A stretch of DNA of 64,000 nt, taken from NCBI GenBank assembly GCA_050245915.1, contig JBFWWZ010000004.1:41765-105764 (forward strand). The letters run 5' to 3'. Every line of letters begins with the position of its first letter. Within the stretch, counting starts at the first letter, position 1. The position numbers and the translations under genes were made by a program. Below the pieces are notes generated by a model, which searched no databases, had not been told where the DNA came from, and was given only the letters and a program-made list of their open reading frames with translations. This DNA comes from JBDSKH01 sp050245915. Its GTDB lineage: Bacteria > Actinomycetota > Actinomycetes > Actinomycetales > Microbacteriaceae. This document shows, one piece after another, positions 52,233 to 62,049 of this stretch.

Positions 52233-54145
52233 AGGTGCGGGAGCTGGTCGCGCGCAGCACGTTCGCCGCGGGGGCGGGGCGGGCGAGCGCGGAACCGCCG
52301 CGGGTGACGGTGATCCTGCCGACGTTCCGGCGCGGCGACAGCGGACTGCTCGGCCGCACGATCGACTCGCTGCTGACCCAGTCGTTCGACGACTTCGAGC
52401 TGATCGTCGTCGACGATGCCAGCACCGACTCGTCGGCGGCGGTGATCGCGGCGGCGATGGCGCGCGATCCCCGGGTCAGCGTGATCCGCCACGACCGCAA
52501 CATCGGGCTGCCGGCGGTGTCCGAGTATGAGGCGTACCGGCTCGCGCGCGGCGACCTCATCGCGTTCGCGTTCGACGACACCGTGTTCTACCCCGACGGA
52601 CTGCGGACCCTCGTCGCGGAGAGCGATGCGCATCCCGGGGAGCTGATCGCCGGGCGGGTGGAGATCTTCTTCCGGAACCCCGACGGCTCCGTCGCGTCGA
52701 CAGTTCTCGGCGCCGGCGCGACAGACGCCGATCTGCTCACCCGCAACGTCATCCCGAACAGTGCGGTTCTCGCGCCCAAGGCGATCCTCGACGTGGTGGG
52801 CCTGTACGACCCGCACATCTCGCTCGCCCGCCTCTGCGATTACGACCTGTGGCTGCGGGTGCGACGAAGGTTCCCGATCCGGTTCCTCGAGGCCACGATC
52901 GGCGAAGAGCACGGGCCCGCCGTCGCCGATTCGCTCGGCGCGACCTACCCGCTCGACCACTGGCTCGCAGACGACCGGATCCGCCGGGATCGCGACGACC
53001 AGCTCTCCCCCGAGCGGTTCGGTGACATCGATGTCTTCGATGTCGACGCGTTCGAGTCGATGCGCAGCCGCTCCGTCGTCGAGTACCTCGTCGACCGGCA
53101 CCTCGAGACCCGCGACTGGATGACACGGCCGGGCTCGGCGACCACGCCGCGGCGGGTGCCGCGCATCGTCGTCCTGGTGAGCGCGATCGATGCGCCGATC
53201 CTGTCGTCGTTCGAGGGTGCACGCGACGACCCCGCGCTGCACGTCCGGATCCTCGAGCCGTGGTGGCGCACCGTCGGCGAGCTCGCCGAAGCCGACGCGC
53301 TCATCGTCACGCGTCCCTCGGCGGACAACTCCGACTGGATCGCGGCGGCGCGGCAGCTCGGCATCCCGGTGTTCTGCTTCCTGAGCGGGGTCGACACCGA
53401 CGTCGAGCAGCTGCGCACCGACCTCGCGGGCTGCGACGGCGTGATCGCGAGTTCCACGGAGATCGCCGACGAGGTCAGGGCCGCCCGGCTGCCCGGCGAG
53501 GTCACGCTTCCCGACGGGCTGGCGACGACCGTCGCGCCGTACGTCTCCGCTGGCGAGCCCGATGAGCGCATCCGGTTGCGGCAGATCGCGGGCTGGCTGG
53601 CGCGCACCCGCGGCGCCGGGAATGCGCGAGCGACCGATCCGACGTCGGCGATCGCCGCCGCCGGGCAGACCCAGGCGGCGGTGCGGCGGTCGCGGCGCGC
53701 GCACCTGCTGCCCTCCCGTGCGGCGGGGCCGTACTCCGATCTGCTCGGCGACGCTCGCCCGCGGCGCGGGGTCCGGGTCGAACTCAGCCATCCGCTGACC
53801 GGTCTGCCCTATCTCGGGTACCGGATGCCGATCGCACCCGGCACCTACCAGGGCCTGCAGCTCGCCACCTGGGCGGATGCGGGTCCCGGCGATCTCGTCG
53901 GGGTCGAGATCATCGATCCTGCGGGCCGCATCCTGCTCACGACGGTCGCGAATCTGCCCCGCTCGGCGGCCCCGGCCGTCGCCGAGCTGAAGGCGCACGG
54001 TCTGCGGGTGGAGCAGCCCGGCGACTTCGAGGTGCGCGTCTTCGCGCAGACGCCTCGACTCGCCTACGTGCTCGAGCGCGTCGATCGCGGTCGGCTCGGG
54101 ATCGGCCGGCCGCGGGTGACTCCGCTGATCCGCTTTGTGCCCTGA
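52229..54145 (+). CDS. GT2 family glycosyltransferase with C-terminal extension
   Basis: 638 residues from GTG. The N-terminal GT-A domain has VTVILPTFRRGDSGLLGRTIDSLLTQSFDDFELIVVDDASTDSS and the metal-site-like FAFDDTVFYPDG, followed by ISLARLCDYDLWLRV. Residues of about 330-450 form a second Rossmann-like unit without clear donor motifs. The end (about 520-638) is a beta-rich carbohydrate-binding-like region. Last gene of the glycopolymer cluster, next to tRNA-Ala. Confidence 0.85.
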   Translation: MKVRELVARSTFAAGAGRASAEPPRVTVILPTFRRGDSGLLGRTIDSLLTQSFDDFELIVVDDASTDSSAAVIAAAMARDPRVSVIRHDRNIGLPAVSEYEAYRLARGDLIAFAFDDTVFYPDGLRTLVAESDAHPGELIAGRVEIFFRNPDGSVASTVLGAGATDADLLTRNVIPNSAVLAPKAILDVVGLYDPHISLARLCDYDLWLRVRRRFPIRFLEATIGEEHGPAVADSLGATYPLDHWLADDRIRRDRDDQLSPERFGDIDVFDVDAFESMRSRSVVEYLVDRHLETRDWMTRPGSATTPRRVPRIVVLVSAIDAPILSSFEGARDDPALHVRILEPWWRTVGELAEADALIVTRPSADNSDWIAAARQLGIPVFCFLSGVDTDVEQLRTDLAGCDGVIASSTEIADEVRAARLPGEVTLPDGLATTVAPYVSAGEPDERIRLRQIAGWLARTRGAGNARATDPTSAIAAAGQTQAAVRRSRRAHLLPSRAAGPYSDLLGDARPRRGVRVELSHPLTGLPYLGYRMPIAPGTYQGLQLATWADAGPGDLVGVEIIDPAGRILLTTVANLPRSAAPAVAELKAHGLRVEQPGDFEVRVFAQTPRLAYVLERVDRGRLGIGRPRVTPLIRFVP

Positions 54146-54161
54146 GATGGAATGGGGGGAG

Positions 54162-54234
54162 TGGAGCCTAGGAGAATCGAACTCCTGACATCCTGCTTGC
54201 AAAGCAGGCGCTCTACCAACTGAGCTAAGGCCCC
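54162..54234 (-). tRNA. tRNA-Ala (anticodon TGC)
   Basis: 73 nt. Acceptor GGGGCCT/AGGCTCC, D-arm TTAGCTCAGTTGGTAGAGC, anticodon loop CTTTGCAAG, and T-loop GTTCGATTC are all recognisable. CCA is not encoded. It lies next to tRNA-Ile as in many actinobacteria downstream of gyrA. Confidence 0.96.
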
Positions 54235-54235
54235 G

Positions 54236-54258
54236 GATCTCGACAGGCTCGATCACCG
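54236..54258. repeat. REP-like element between tRNA-Ala and tRNA-Ile
   Basis: Carries TCTCGACAGGCTCGATCACC, matching the copy at 43843-43865 over about 23 bp. Confidence 0.75.
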
Positions 54259-54264
54259 ATCGGG

Positions 54265-54338
54265 TGGGGCTACGAGGACTTGAACCTCGGACCTCTTCGT
54301 TATCAGCGAAGCGCTCTAACCGCCTGAGCTATAGCCCC
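54265..54338 (-). tRNA. tRNA-Ile (anticodon GAT)
   Basis: 74 nt. Acceptor GGGGCTA/TAGCCCC, D-arm AGCTCAGGCGGTTAGAGC, anticodon loop CTGATAA, T-arm CCGAGGTTCAAGTCCTCG. CCA not encoded. Confidence 0.96.
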
Positions 54339-54396
54339 GAATGGCCCGGAGGCCGTGGATTACGATACCCGACGCGACGACGCCGGGCGAATCGGC

Positions 54397-54804
54397 TTAC
54401 GAGTTCTGGAAGCCGACCAGCAGACCGCCGGTGAACCGCACGCTGAGGTTGTACAGCAGGGCGGCGATGGCGCCGAGCACGGTACCGACCACGGTGTTCA
54501 GCAGGGCGACGACCAGCGAGAACACGCCGACCTGCAGCAGGCCGAAGGTGTTCGCGACGTGGAAGTCGGGGTCGACCAGGATGTCCTGCAGGGTGTCATC
54601 GAGCTTGGCGAAGATGCCGGTCGAGTTGAGCACCACCCAGACCAGGACCGCCAGCACCACGAGCGCGATGCCGAGGCACAGCCAGATGAGGAACGAGAGC
54701 TTCACCACCGACCAGAAGTCGAGGTAGACGAGCTTGAGGCGCACCTGCTTGGTGGCCACCCTGCGCTGCTCCTTGCGTTGCAGCTTCTCGGCGACACTGG
54801 TCAT
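54397..54804 (-). CDS. DUF3566 membrane protein
   Basis: 135 residues. Charged N-terminus (MTSVAEKLQRKEQRRVATKQVRLKLVYLDFWSVVKLSFLIWL), two transmembrane helices and the glycine-rich end LLYNLSVRFTGGLLVGFQNS, the DUF3566 pattern. The ATG overlaps the gyrA stop. In actinobacteria this gene regularly follows gyrA; its role is not established, perhaps in envelope biogenesis. Confidence 0.88.
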   Translation of the reverse strand: MTSVAEKLQRKEQRRVATKQVRLKLVYLDFWSVVKLSFLIWLCLGIALVVLAVLVWVVLNSTGIFAKLDDTLQDILVDPDFHVANTFGLLQVGVFSLVVALLNTVVGTVLGAIAALLYNLSVRFTGGLLVGFQNS

Positions 54805-57347
54805 TGCGGGGGCTCGTCCTTCCGGTCCTGCGGTTCATCGTCGGGGGCGTCATCCGCCTCCTGGACGTCCAGGTTGCGCTCGCTGTTCTTCGCCAGCGCG
54901 ATGATCTTGTCGTCGTCATCGAACCGAGCGAAGACGACACCCATGGTATCCCGACCCTTCGCGGGCACCTCGGCCACCGAAGACCGTACCACCTTGCCGC
55001 TGGCAAGAACCACGAGCACCTCGTCCTCGTCCCCGACGATCAGCGCACCCGCAAGGTCTCCACGGGCTTCTGTCAGCTTCGCGACCTTGATGCCGAGCCC
55101 GCCGCGGCCCTGGGGCCGGTACTCCGAGACCGAGGTGCGCTTCGCGTAGCCGCCTTCGGTGACGACGAAGACGGCGGCGGCGTCGGCATCCGACACCACG
55201 GATGCGGACAGCAGCTGGTCCTCGTCGCGGAAGTGCATGCCGATCACACCCGAGGTGCTGCGCCCCATCGCGCGCAGCGAGTCTTCGCTGGCGACGAAGC
55301 GCAGCGACATGCCCTTGCGTGACACCAGCAGGATCTCGGAGTCGTCTTCCACGAGCATCGCCGAGACCACCTCGTCGTCCTCCCGCAGGTTGATGGCGAT
55401 GATTCCACCGGTGCGGTTGGTGTCGTACTCGGTGAGGTGGGTCTTCTTGATCAGCCCGCCGCGGGTGGCGAGAGCCAGGTACTTCGCCGCCGAATAGTCC
55501 CGGATGTCGAGCACCTGCGCGATCTGCTCGTCCGGTTGCAGGGCGAGCAGGTTCGCGACGTGCTGACCCTTGGCATCGCGTCCCGCCTCCTGCACCTCAT
55601 ACGCCTTGGCGCGGTAGACCCGTCCGGTGTTCGTGAAGAACAGCAGCCAGTGGTGGGTGGTGGTGACGAAGAAGTGCTCGACCACGTCGTCCGCCCGCAG
55701 CTGCGCGCCCTTCACCCCTCGGCCGCCGCGGTGCTGCGACCGGTAGTTGTCGCTGCGCGTGCGCTTGATGTATCCGCCGCGAGTGATGGTGACGACCATC
55801 TCCTCTTCGGGGATCAGGTCCTCGACGGACATGTCTCCGCCGTAGCCGAGCATGATCTCGGTGCGGCGGTCGTCGCCGAATTTGCCGGCGATCTCGGACA
55901 GTTCCTCGACGATGAGGTCGCGCTGGGCCTTCTCGCTCTGGAGGATCTTCTTGTAGCCGGCGATCTCCTGCTCCAGCTCGGCGAGCCGGTCCTGGATCTT
56001 CTGACGCTCGAGCGCCGCCAGCCGGCGCAGTTGCAGGGCCAGGATCGCGTCGGCCTGCAGTTCGTCGATCTTCAGCAGCTTGATGAGGCCGGCGCGCGCC
56101 TCGTCGACGTCGGGCGAGCGGCGGATCAGCGCGATGACCTCGTCGAGGGCGTCGAGCGCCTTCACGTACCCGCGCTGAATGTGGGCATCGGCCTCCGCCT
56201 TGTTCAGGCGGAAGGTGGTGCGCCGGACGATGACCTCGATCTGGTGGTCGATCCAGTGCGTGATGAACCCGTCGAGCGACAGCGTGCGCGGCACGCCGTC
56301 GACGATCGCCAGCATGTTGGCGCCGAAGTTCTCCTGCAGCTGGGTGTGCTTGTACAGGTTGTTCAGCACGACCTTGGCGACGGCGTCGCGCTTCAGCACG
56401 ATGACCAGGCGCTGGCCGGTGCGGCCCGAGCTCTCGTCGCGGATGTCGGCGATGCCCGCGATTTTGCCGTCTTTGACGAGGTCGGCGATCTTGACCGCCA
56501 GGTTGTCGGGGTTCACCTGGTACGGCAGCTCGGTGACGACGAGCTGGGTGCGACCCTGCGATTCCTCCACGTTGACGACGGCGCGCATGGTGATGGATCC
56601 GCGCCCGGTCCTGTAGGCATCCTGGATGCCTTTCACGCCGAGGATCTGCGCGCCGGTGGGGAAGTCGGGGCCCTTGATGCGCTCGATGAGCGCCTCGAGC
56701 AGTTCGTCACGGGAGGCGTCGGGGTGCTCGAGCGCCCAGAGCGCTCCCTCCGCGACCTCGCGGAGGTTGTGGGGCGGGATGTTGGTGGCCATGCCGACCG
56801 CGATGCCGACCGACCCGTTGACCAGCAGATTCGGGAAGCGGCTGGGCAGGACCGTCGGCTCCTGGGTGCGCCCGTCGTAGTTGTCCTGCATGTCGACGGT
56901 GTCTTCGTCGATGTCGCGGACCATCTCCATGGCGAGCGGCGCCATCTTGGTCTCGGTGTACCGGTGGGCGGCCGCCCCGTCGTTGCCGGGGGACCCGAAG
57001 TTGCCCTGGCCGAGCGCCAGCGGGTAGCGCAGCGACCACGGCTGCACGAGCCGGACGAGTGCGTCGTAGACGGACGAGTCGCCGTGCGGGTGGAACTGTC
57101 CCATCACGTCGCCGATGATGCGCGTGCACTTCGAGAACGCGCGGTCGGGACGGTATCCGCCGTCGTACATCGCGTAGATCACGCGACGATGCACCGGCTT
57201 CAGGCCGTCGCGGACGTCGGGCAGCGCGCGCCCGACGATCACGCTCATCGCGTAGTCGAGGTAGCTGCGCTGCATCTCGAGCTGGAGGTCGACCTGCTCG
57301 ATCTTGTCGTGGCCCGGGGTCGCGTCCCCGGTCGTGGTGTCGGTCAT
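54801..57347 (-). CDS. gyrA: DNA gyrase subunit A
   Basis: 848 residues. Active-site tyrosine is Tyr130 (AAAHRYTETKMAP). The quinolone-determining region FHPHGDSSVYDALVR keeps Ser91 and Asp95, the positions equivalent to E. coli 83 and 87, so no classical resistance change is visible. The C-terminal beta-pinwheel includes the GyrA box QHRGGRGVKG. The start overlaps the gyrB stop. An acidic tail ends the protein. Confidence 0.98.
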   Translation of the reverse strand: MTDTTTGDATPGHDKIEQVDLQLEMQRSYLDYAMSVIVGRALPDVRDGLKPVHRRVIYAMYDGGYRPDRAFSKCTRIIGDVMGQFHPHGDSSVYDALVRLVQPWSLRYPLALGQGNFGSPGNDGAAAHRYTETKMAPLAMEMVRDIDEDTVDMQDNYDGRTQEPTVLPSRFPNLLVNGSVGIAVGMATNIPPHNLREVAEGALWALEHPDASRDELLEALIERIKGPDFPTGAQILGVKGIQDAYRTGRGSITMRAVVNVEESQGRTQLVVTELPYQVNPDNLAVKIADLVKDGKIAGIADIRDESSGRTGQRLVIVLKRDAVAKVVLNNLYKHTQLQENFGANMLAIVDGVPRTLSLDGFITHWIDHQIEVIVRRTTFRLNKAEADAHIQRGYVKALDALDEVIALIRRSPDVDEARAGLIKLLKIDELQADAILALQLRRLAALERQKIQDRLAELEQEIAGYKKILQSEKAQRDLIVEELSEIAGKFGDDRRTEIMLGYGGDMSVEDLIPEEEMVVTITRGGYIKRTRSDNYRSQHRGGRGVKGAQLRADDVVEHFFVTTTHHWLLFFTNTGRVYRAKAYEVQEAGRDAKGQHVANLLALQPDEQIAQVLDIRDYSAAKYLALATRGGLIKKTHLTEYDTNRTGGIIAINLREDDEVVSAMLVEDDSEILLVSRKGMSLRFVASEDSLRAMGRSTSGVIGMHFRDEDQLLSASVVSDADAAAVFVVTEGGYAKRTSVSEYRPQGRGGLGIKVAKLTEARGDLAGALIVGDEDEVLVVLASGKVVRSSVAEVPAKGRDTMGVVFARFDDDDKIIALAKNSERNLDVQEADDAPDDEPQDRKDEPPQ

Positions 57348-59326
57348 CAGATGTCCAGGAACCTGACGTCTTTGGCGTTCTGCTGGATGAAGTGGCGGCG
57401 CGATTCGACATCGTCACCCATCAGCGTGGAGAAGACGCCGTCCGCGATCGCCGCGTCGTCGAGCGTCACCTGGCGGAGGGTGCGGGTAGCGGGGTTCATC
57501 GTGGTGTCCCAGAGCTCCTGGTGGTTCATCTCGCCGAGTCCCTTGTAGCGCTGGACCCCGTTCTCTTTCGCGATCCGCTTGCCGGCCGCGATGCCGGCCT
57601 CGAGCAGCGCGTCGCGCTCGCGGTCGGAGTAGACGTACTCGTGGTCCGCGTTCGTCCACTTGAGGCGGAACAGCGGGGGTTGCGCGAGGTACACGTAGCC
57701 CATCTCGATCAGCGGCCGCATGTAGCGGAACAGAAGGGTGAGCAGCAGGGTCGTGATGTGCTGGCCGTCGACATCGGCATCAGCCATCAGCACGATCTTG
57801 TGGTACCTGGCCTTCGAGCCGTCGAAGTCCTCGCCGATGCCGGTGCCGAACGCGGTGATCATCGCCTGGATCTCGGCGTTGCCGAGCGCCCGGTCGAGGC
57901 GGGCCTTCTCGACGTTCAGGATCTTGCCGCGCAACGGCAGGATCGCCTGCGTCTCGGGGTCGCGCCCGGTCTTGGCCGACCCGCCCGCGGAGTCGCCCTC
58001 GACGAGGAAGATCTCGCTGCGCGCCGGATCTTTGCTCGAGCAGTCGCTGAGCTTGCCCGGCATGCCGCCGCCCTCGAGCAGCCCCTTGCGACGGGTCTGC
58101 TCGCGCGCCTTCCGGGCAGCCATGCGCGCGGCGGATGCCTGGATGGCCTTGCGGATGACGTCGCGGGCCTGATTGGGGTTGCGGTCGAACCAGTCGCCGA
58201 GCTGATCGCCGGCGACCCGCTGAACGAAGGACTTCGCCTCGGTGTTGCCCAGCTTCGTCTTGGTCTGGCCCTCGAACTGCGGCTCACCGAGCTTGATCGA
58301 GATCACCGCGGTGAGACCCTCGCGGACGTCGTCGCCGGTGAGGTTCTCGTCCTTCTCTTTCAGCAGCCCCTTCTCGCGCGCGTACTTGTTGACGAGCGTG
58401 GTGAGTGCGGCGCGGAATCCCTCTTCGTGGGTGCCGCCCTCGTGGGTGTTGATGGTGTTGGCGTAGGTGTGGACGCTCTCGGAGTAGCCGTTCGTCCACT
58501 GCATGGCGACCTCGAGGGCGATCTTGCGCTCGACGTCTTCGGACTCGAACGAGATGATCTCGTCGTGCACCACCTCGGTCTTCTTGGCCGAGTTGAGGTA
58601 CTCGACGTAGTCGACGAGCCCCCGCTCGTACAGGAACACGTCGGAGCGCGGCCCGGTCTCGTCGTCGGCCTCGTCAGGCCTCTCGTCGGACAGCGCGATA
58701 CGCAGGCCCTTGTTGAGGAAGGCCATCTGCTGGAACCGGGTGCGCAGCGTCTCGTAGTCGAAGTCGACGGTCTCGAAGATGTCGCTGTTGGGCCAGAAGG
58801 TGATGGTGGTGCCGGTCTCGTCGGACTTCTCGCCCTTCGCGAGCGGAGCGTCGGGGACGCCGTCGTGGTAGGTCTGCCGGTAGACGTTGCCCTGCCGACG
58901 TACCTCGACCTCGAGCTTGTGCGACAACGCGTTGACGACGGAGCTGCCGACTCCGTGCAGTCCGCCGGAGACGGCGTACCCCCCGCCGCCGAACTTGCCG
59001 CCGGCGTGCAGGATGGTGAGCACGACCTCGACGGTCGACTTCTTCTCCACCGGGTGCAGGTCGACCGGGATGCCGCGCCCGTTGTCGACGCAGCGCACCG
59101 CTCCGTCGGGGAGGATCGTCACCTCGATGTGGTCGCAGTATCCGGCGAGAGCCTCGTCGACGGAGTTGTCGACGATCTCGTAGACGAGATGATGCAGGCC
59201 GCGCGGACCCGTCGACCCGATGTACATGCCGGGGCGCTTGCGCACCGCCTCGAGCCCTTCGAGGACCTGGATGTCGCCTGCACCGTAGGAGGCTTCGGAG
59301 GCCGCGGGAGAGGAGGGAGGTGTCAT
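57347..59326 (-). CDS. gyrB: DNA gyrase subunit B
   Basis: 659 residues. GHKL ATPase motifs: EIVDNSVDEALAGYCD, DNGRGIPVD and LHGVGSSVVNALS. Toprim domain EIFLVEGDSAGGSAKTGRD and LMADADVDGQHI provide the metal-binding residues, and PPLFRLKW lies near the C-terminus. Supplies ATP-driven supercoiling with GyrA. Confidence 0.98.
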   Translation of the reverse strand: MTPPSSPAASEASYGAGDIQVLEGLEAVRKRPGMYIGSTGPRGLHHLVYEIVDNSVDEALAGYCDHIEVTILPDGAVRCVDNGRGIPVDLHPVEKKSTVEVVLTILHAGGKFGGGGYAVSGGLHGVGSSVVNALSHKLEVEVRRQGNVYRQTYHDGVPDAPLAKGEKSDETGTTITFWPNSDIFETVDFDYETLRTRFQQMAFLNKGLRIALSDERPDEADDETGPRSDVFLYERGLVDYVEYLNSAKKTEVVHDEIISFESEDVERKIALEVAMQWTNGYSESVHTYANTINTHEGGTHEEGFRAALTTLVNKYAREKGLLKEKDENLTGDDVREGLTAVISIKLGEPQFEGQTKTKLGNTEAKSFVQRVAGDQLGDWFDRNPNQARDVIRKAIQASAARMAARKAREQTRRKGLLEGGGMPGKLSDCSSKDPARSEIFLVEGDSAGGSAKTGRDPETQAILPLRGKILNVEKARLDRALGNAEIQAMITAFGTGIGEDFDGSKARYHKIVLMADADVDGQHITTLLLTLLFRYMRPLIEMGYVYLAQPPLFRLKWTNADHEYVYSDRERDALLEAGIAAGKRIAKENGVQRYKGLGEMNHQELWDTTMNPATRTLRQVTLDDAAIADGVFSTLMGDDVESRRHFIQQNAKDVRFLDI

Positions 59327-59470
59327 GAAGTGGGAGGCTCCTGCCGGTCGTCATCCGGGGCCCGACGGGCCGTTTCCGGACCCCCCGATTCTACCCTCTG
59401 CGACCCTCGAAAACCGGGGAAAACCGCCCTGTGAGGCCTTTTCGCGCGGCCCGTGACCAGATTTGCCTTG

Positions 59471-59968
59471 TCAGCCGTAAGTATCGCGCGGGCCACGCCC
59501 TGGGATTGCTCTGGGGCCGTGTTTCCAGGATGGGGTGTTGGGTCCGATAATCGACACCGACTCGATGCCTGCCGCGGGGAACTCCGTGATGAGCTTGGTG
59601 GTGATCGCGGCCTTCATGCGCCGCAGTTCGGTCGCCCATGGGCTCGAGTCGCACCGCACGGTCAGCACGCCGGCGCCGATCCCGACGGGCGCCGTGTGCC
59701 CGGCGATGTTCGCCCCCACGATGTCCGGCCATCTCGCGAGCAGCTCGGCCTGCGCGATCGGCGAGTCCCAGCCCATCTCCGAGGTGAGGGTGCCGAGCAC
59801 GTCGCCGATGCCGCGCGGGTCGCGCCCGCCGCCGTACGGCACGCTCGTCTCGTCGCGGGCGACCCGCGTGCGGCGGCGCGCATCCCCCGACCGCAGGGCG
59901 GGGTCGCCGAATACCGAGCGGATGCGCTGGAAGACCGCGATGTGCTCGGGGAGCTGCTCCTCGGTCAC
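59471..59968 (-). CDS. DUF721 (DciA-like) protein
   Basis: 165 residues. The conserved DUF721 core WDSPIAQAELLARWPDIVGANIAGHTAPVGIGAGVLTVRCDSSPWATELRRMKAAI is present. DciA proteins load or activate the replicative helicase in bacteria lacking DnaC; that role is inferred from family and the recF-gyrB position. Start overlaps the recF stop. Confidence 0.9.
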   Translation of the reverse strand: MTEEQLPEHIAVFQRIRSVFGDPALRSGDARRRTRVARDETSVPYGGGRDPRGIGDVLGTLTSEMGWDSPIAQAELLARWPDIVGANIAGHTAPVGIGAGVLTVRCDSSPWATELRRMKAAITTKLITEFPAAGIESVSIIGPNTPSWKHGPRAIPGRGPRDTYG

Positions 59969-61131
59969 GACCCCTCCTCCACAACACGGCCGGCGCGGAT
60001 GTGCACGATGTGGCCGGCGAGCTCGGCCGGCACGTCATCCAGCACGGCGGCCGTGATGAGCACCTGCTCGTAGTCTCCGATCGCACCGGCGAGCTGCGCG
60101 CGACGTGATTCGTCGAGTTCGGCGAACACGTCGTCCAGCACCACCACGGGGTCGCCGACCGCCGACTCGGCACGCAGCAGCGCGGCGGATGCCAGCTTCA
60201 GCGACAGGGCGAACGACCAGGATTCGCCGTGGCTGGCATACCCGCGCGCGGGCAGTCCGTTCAGCACCAGAGTCAGGTCGTCGCGGTGCGGCCCCACCAG
60301 GGTGATGCCGCGATCCAGCTCCGAGCGACGCACTCGCGCGACGGCGGAGCGGAACTCGTCCGCGGTGACATGTCCGGCGGAGCCGGTCGCCGCATCCACC
60401 GTCGTCGGCACCCCGTCGTCGTCGGGCTGCGCGCCCAGGATGCTGAGCGCGAGGGCGAGATCCGCGCGATGCGCTGCCCCGGCGATGCGCTCGTACGCGG
60501 CGGCGACATGCGGACGGAGCCGGTCGACGAGCGCGGCACGCTCGTCGATGATCTGCGACCCGAGTTCGATGAGGCGGTCGTCCCAGAGTTCGAGGGTGGA
60601 GAGCTGGCCCTCGGCGACCCGTGCTCCGCGCGCGGATTTCAGCAGGCTGTTGCGCTGGCGGAGGACCCGGTCGTAGTCGGCGAGCACGCCGGCCAGCCGG
60701 GGGCTCAGCTGGACCAGAAGCTGGTCGAGGAAGCGCCGGCGGCCGGACGGCTCGCCTCGCACGAGAGCCAGATCCTCCGGGGCGAACAGCACGGTCCCGA
60801 TATGCCGGGGGAGTTCCCGCGGCTTCACCCCGACCCGGTTCACCTGGGCGCGGTTCGCGCCCGACCGGTTGAGCTGCACCTCGAGCAGCACCTCGCGCTC
60901 GGCGTGCCGGAGCCTGGCGCGCACGATCGCGGCGTCGGCGCCGCTCCGGATCAGCGCCTGATCCGTCGAGACGCGGTGCGAGCCGAGAGTACCGAGGTAT
61001 CCGATCGCCTCCACCAGGTTGGTCTTGCCCTGCCCGTTGGAGCCGACGAACACATTCGGCCCCGGAACGAGCGAGACCTCGGCGCTCTCGTAGTTGCGGA
61101 AGTCGATCAGGCTCAGGTGCGCGACGATCAC
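59965..61131 (-). CDS. recF: DNA replication and repair protein RecF
   Basis: 388 residues. Walker A is GSNGQGKTN (30-38), near the N-terminal DFRNYES motif. The C-terminal ABC-type signature is LASAALLRAE and Walker B is DPVVVLDDVFAELDESRR. It loads RecA at single-strand gaps. Starts 10 bp after gnd. Confidence 0.97.
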   Translation of the reverse strand: MIVAHLSLIDFRNYESAEVSLVPGPNVFVGSNGQGKTNLVEAIGYLGTLGSHRVSTDQALIRSGADAAIVRARLRHAEREVLLEVQLNRSGANRAQVNRVGVKPRELPRHIGTVLFAPEDLALVRGEPSGRRRFLDQLLVQLSPRLAGVLADYDRVLRQRNSLLKSARGARVAEGQLSTLELWDDRLIELGSQIIDERAALVDRLRPHVAAAYERIAGAAHRADLALALSILGAQPDDDGVPTTVDAATGSAGHVTADEFRSAVARVRRSELDRGITLVGPHRDDLTLVLNGLPARGYASHGESWSFALSLKLASAALLRAESAVGDPVVVLDDVFAELDESRRAQLAGAIGDYEQVLITAAVLDDVPAELAGHIVHIRAGRVVEEGS

Positions 61132-61141
61132 GACCGCGTGC

Positions 61142-62044
61142 TCAGGCCTTGCGGACGGCGTGACCGCCGAACTGCTTGCGCAGCGCGGCGACCGCCTTCA
61201 TCGCCGGCGAGTCCTTCTGGCGTGAGACGAACCGCGCGAAGATCGACGCGCTGATCGTCGGCACCGGGACGGCGTGATCCAGCGCATCCATGACCGTCCA
61301 CCGGCCCTCGCCGGAGTCCTCGACGTAGCCTTCGATGTCGGTGAACTGCGGATCCTCTTTCAGAGCCTTCACCAGCAGCTCGAGCAGCCAGCTGCGCACC
61401 ACGGTACCGCGCTGCCACGCCTCGAAGACCCCGCGCACATCGTGGATGAGATCGGTGCGCACCGCAAGCAGCTCGTACCCCTCGCCGAGCGCCTGCATCT
61501 GCGCGTACTCGATGCCGTTGTGCACCATCTTCGCGTAGTGGCCGGCGCCGACCGCCCCGGCATGAACGAAGCCTTCCGCGCGCGGTCCGGATGGACGGAG
61601 CGCATCGAAGATCGGCATCGCGCGGGTGATATCGCGCTTCTCGCCGCCGGCCATCAGCCCGTAGCCGTTCTTGATGCCCCAGATGCCGCCGGACACACCG
61701 CAGTCGACGAACCGGATGCCCTTCTCGGCGAGGAGCGCCGAATGCACGGCGTCATCGGTGAACCGCGAGTTTCCGCCGTCGATCACCAGATCGCCTTTAC
61801 TCAGCACGTTCGACAGGTCGGTGATGACGCTCGTCGTGATCGGGCCGGACGGCACCATCACCCACACCACGCGAGGCGCCGGCAGGGCGGCGGCCAAGGC
61901 GACCAGGTCGGGGACGTCGGTGACCGCGGCATTGGGGTCGTATCCGACCACGCGGAGCCCCGCCTTGCGGAGCCGGGCCCGCATGTTGAAGCCCATCTTT
62001 CCCAGGCCGACGAGGCCGAGGCTGTACTTCTTCGCCGCAGGCAT
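61142..62044 (-). CDS. gnd: 6-phosphogluconate dehydrogenase (decarboxylating, short form)
   Basis: 300 residues, the short class found between dnaN and recF in actinobacteria. NAD(P) loop GLVGLGKMGFNMRARLRKAG, then GDLVIDGGNSRF, RFVDCGVSGGIWGIKNGYGLMAGG and HYAKMVHNGIEYAQMQALGEGYELL with the catalytic lysine and Asn. Produces ribulose 5-phosphate and reduced cofactor. Position within the replication operon is conserved. Confidence 0.95.
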   Translation of the reverse strand: MPAAKKYSLGLVGLGKMGFNMRARLRKAGLRVVGYDPNAAVTDVPDLVALAAALPAPRVVWVMVPSGPITTSVITDLSNVLSKGDLVIDGGNSRFTDDAVHSALLAEKGIRFVDCGVSGGIWGIKNGYGLMAGGEKRDITRAMPIFDALRPSGPRAEGFVHAGAVGAGHYAKMVHNGIEYAQMQALGEGYELLAVRTDLIHDVRGVFEAWQRGTVVRSWLLELLVKALKEDPQFTDIEGYVEDSGEGRWTVMDALDHAVPVPTISASIFARFVSRQKDSPAMKAVAALRKQFGGHAVRKA

Positions 62045-62049
62045 CGGGA

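Noticed and set aside
54801..57347. Quinolone-resistance substitutions in gyrA
   Set aside because: Both Ser91 and Asp95 equivalents are wild type.
55437..59434. Two long plus-strand frames opposite gyrA and gyrB
   Set aside because: Antisense shadows of highly conserved gyrase genes.
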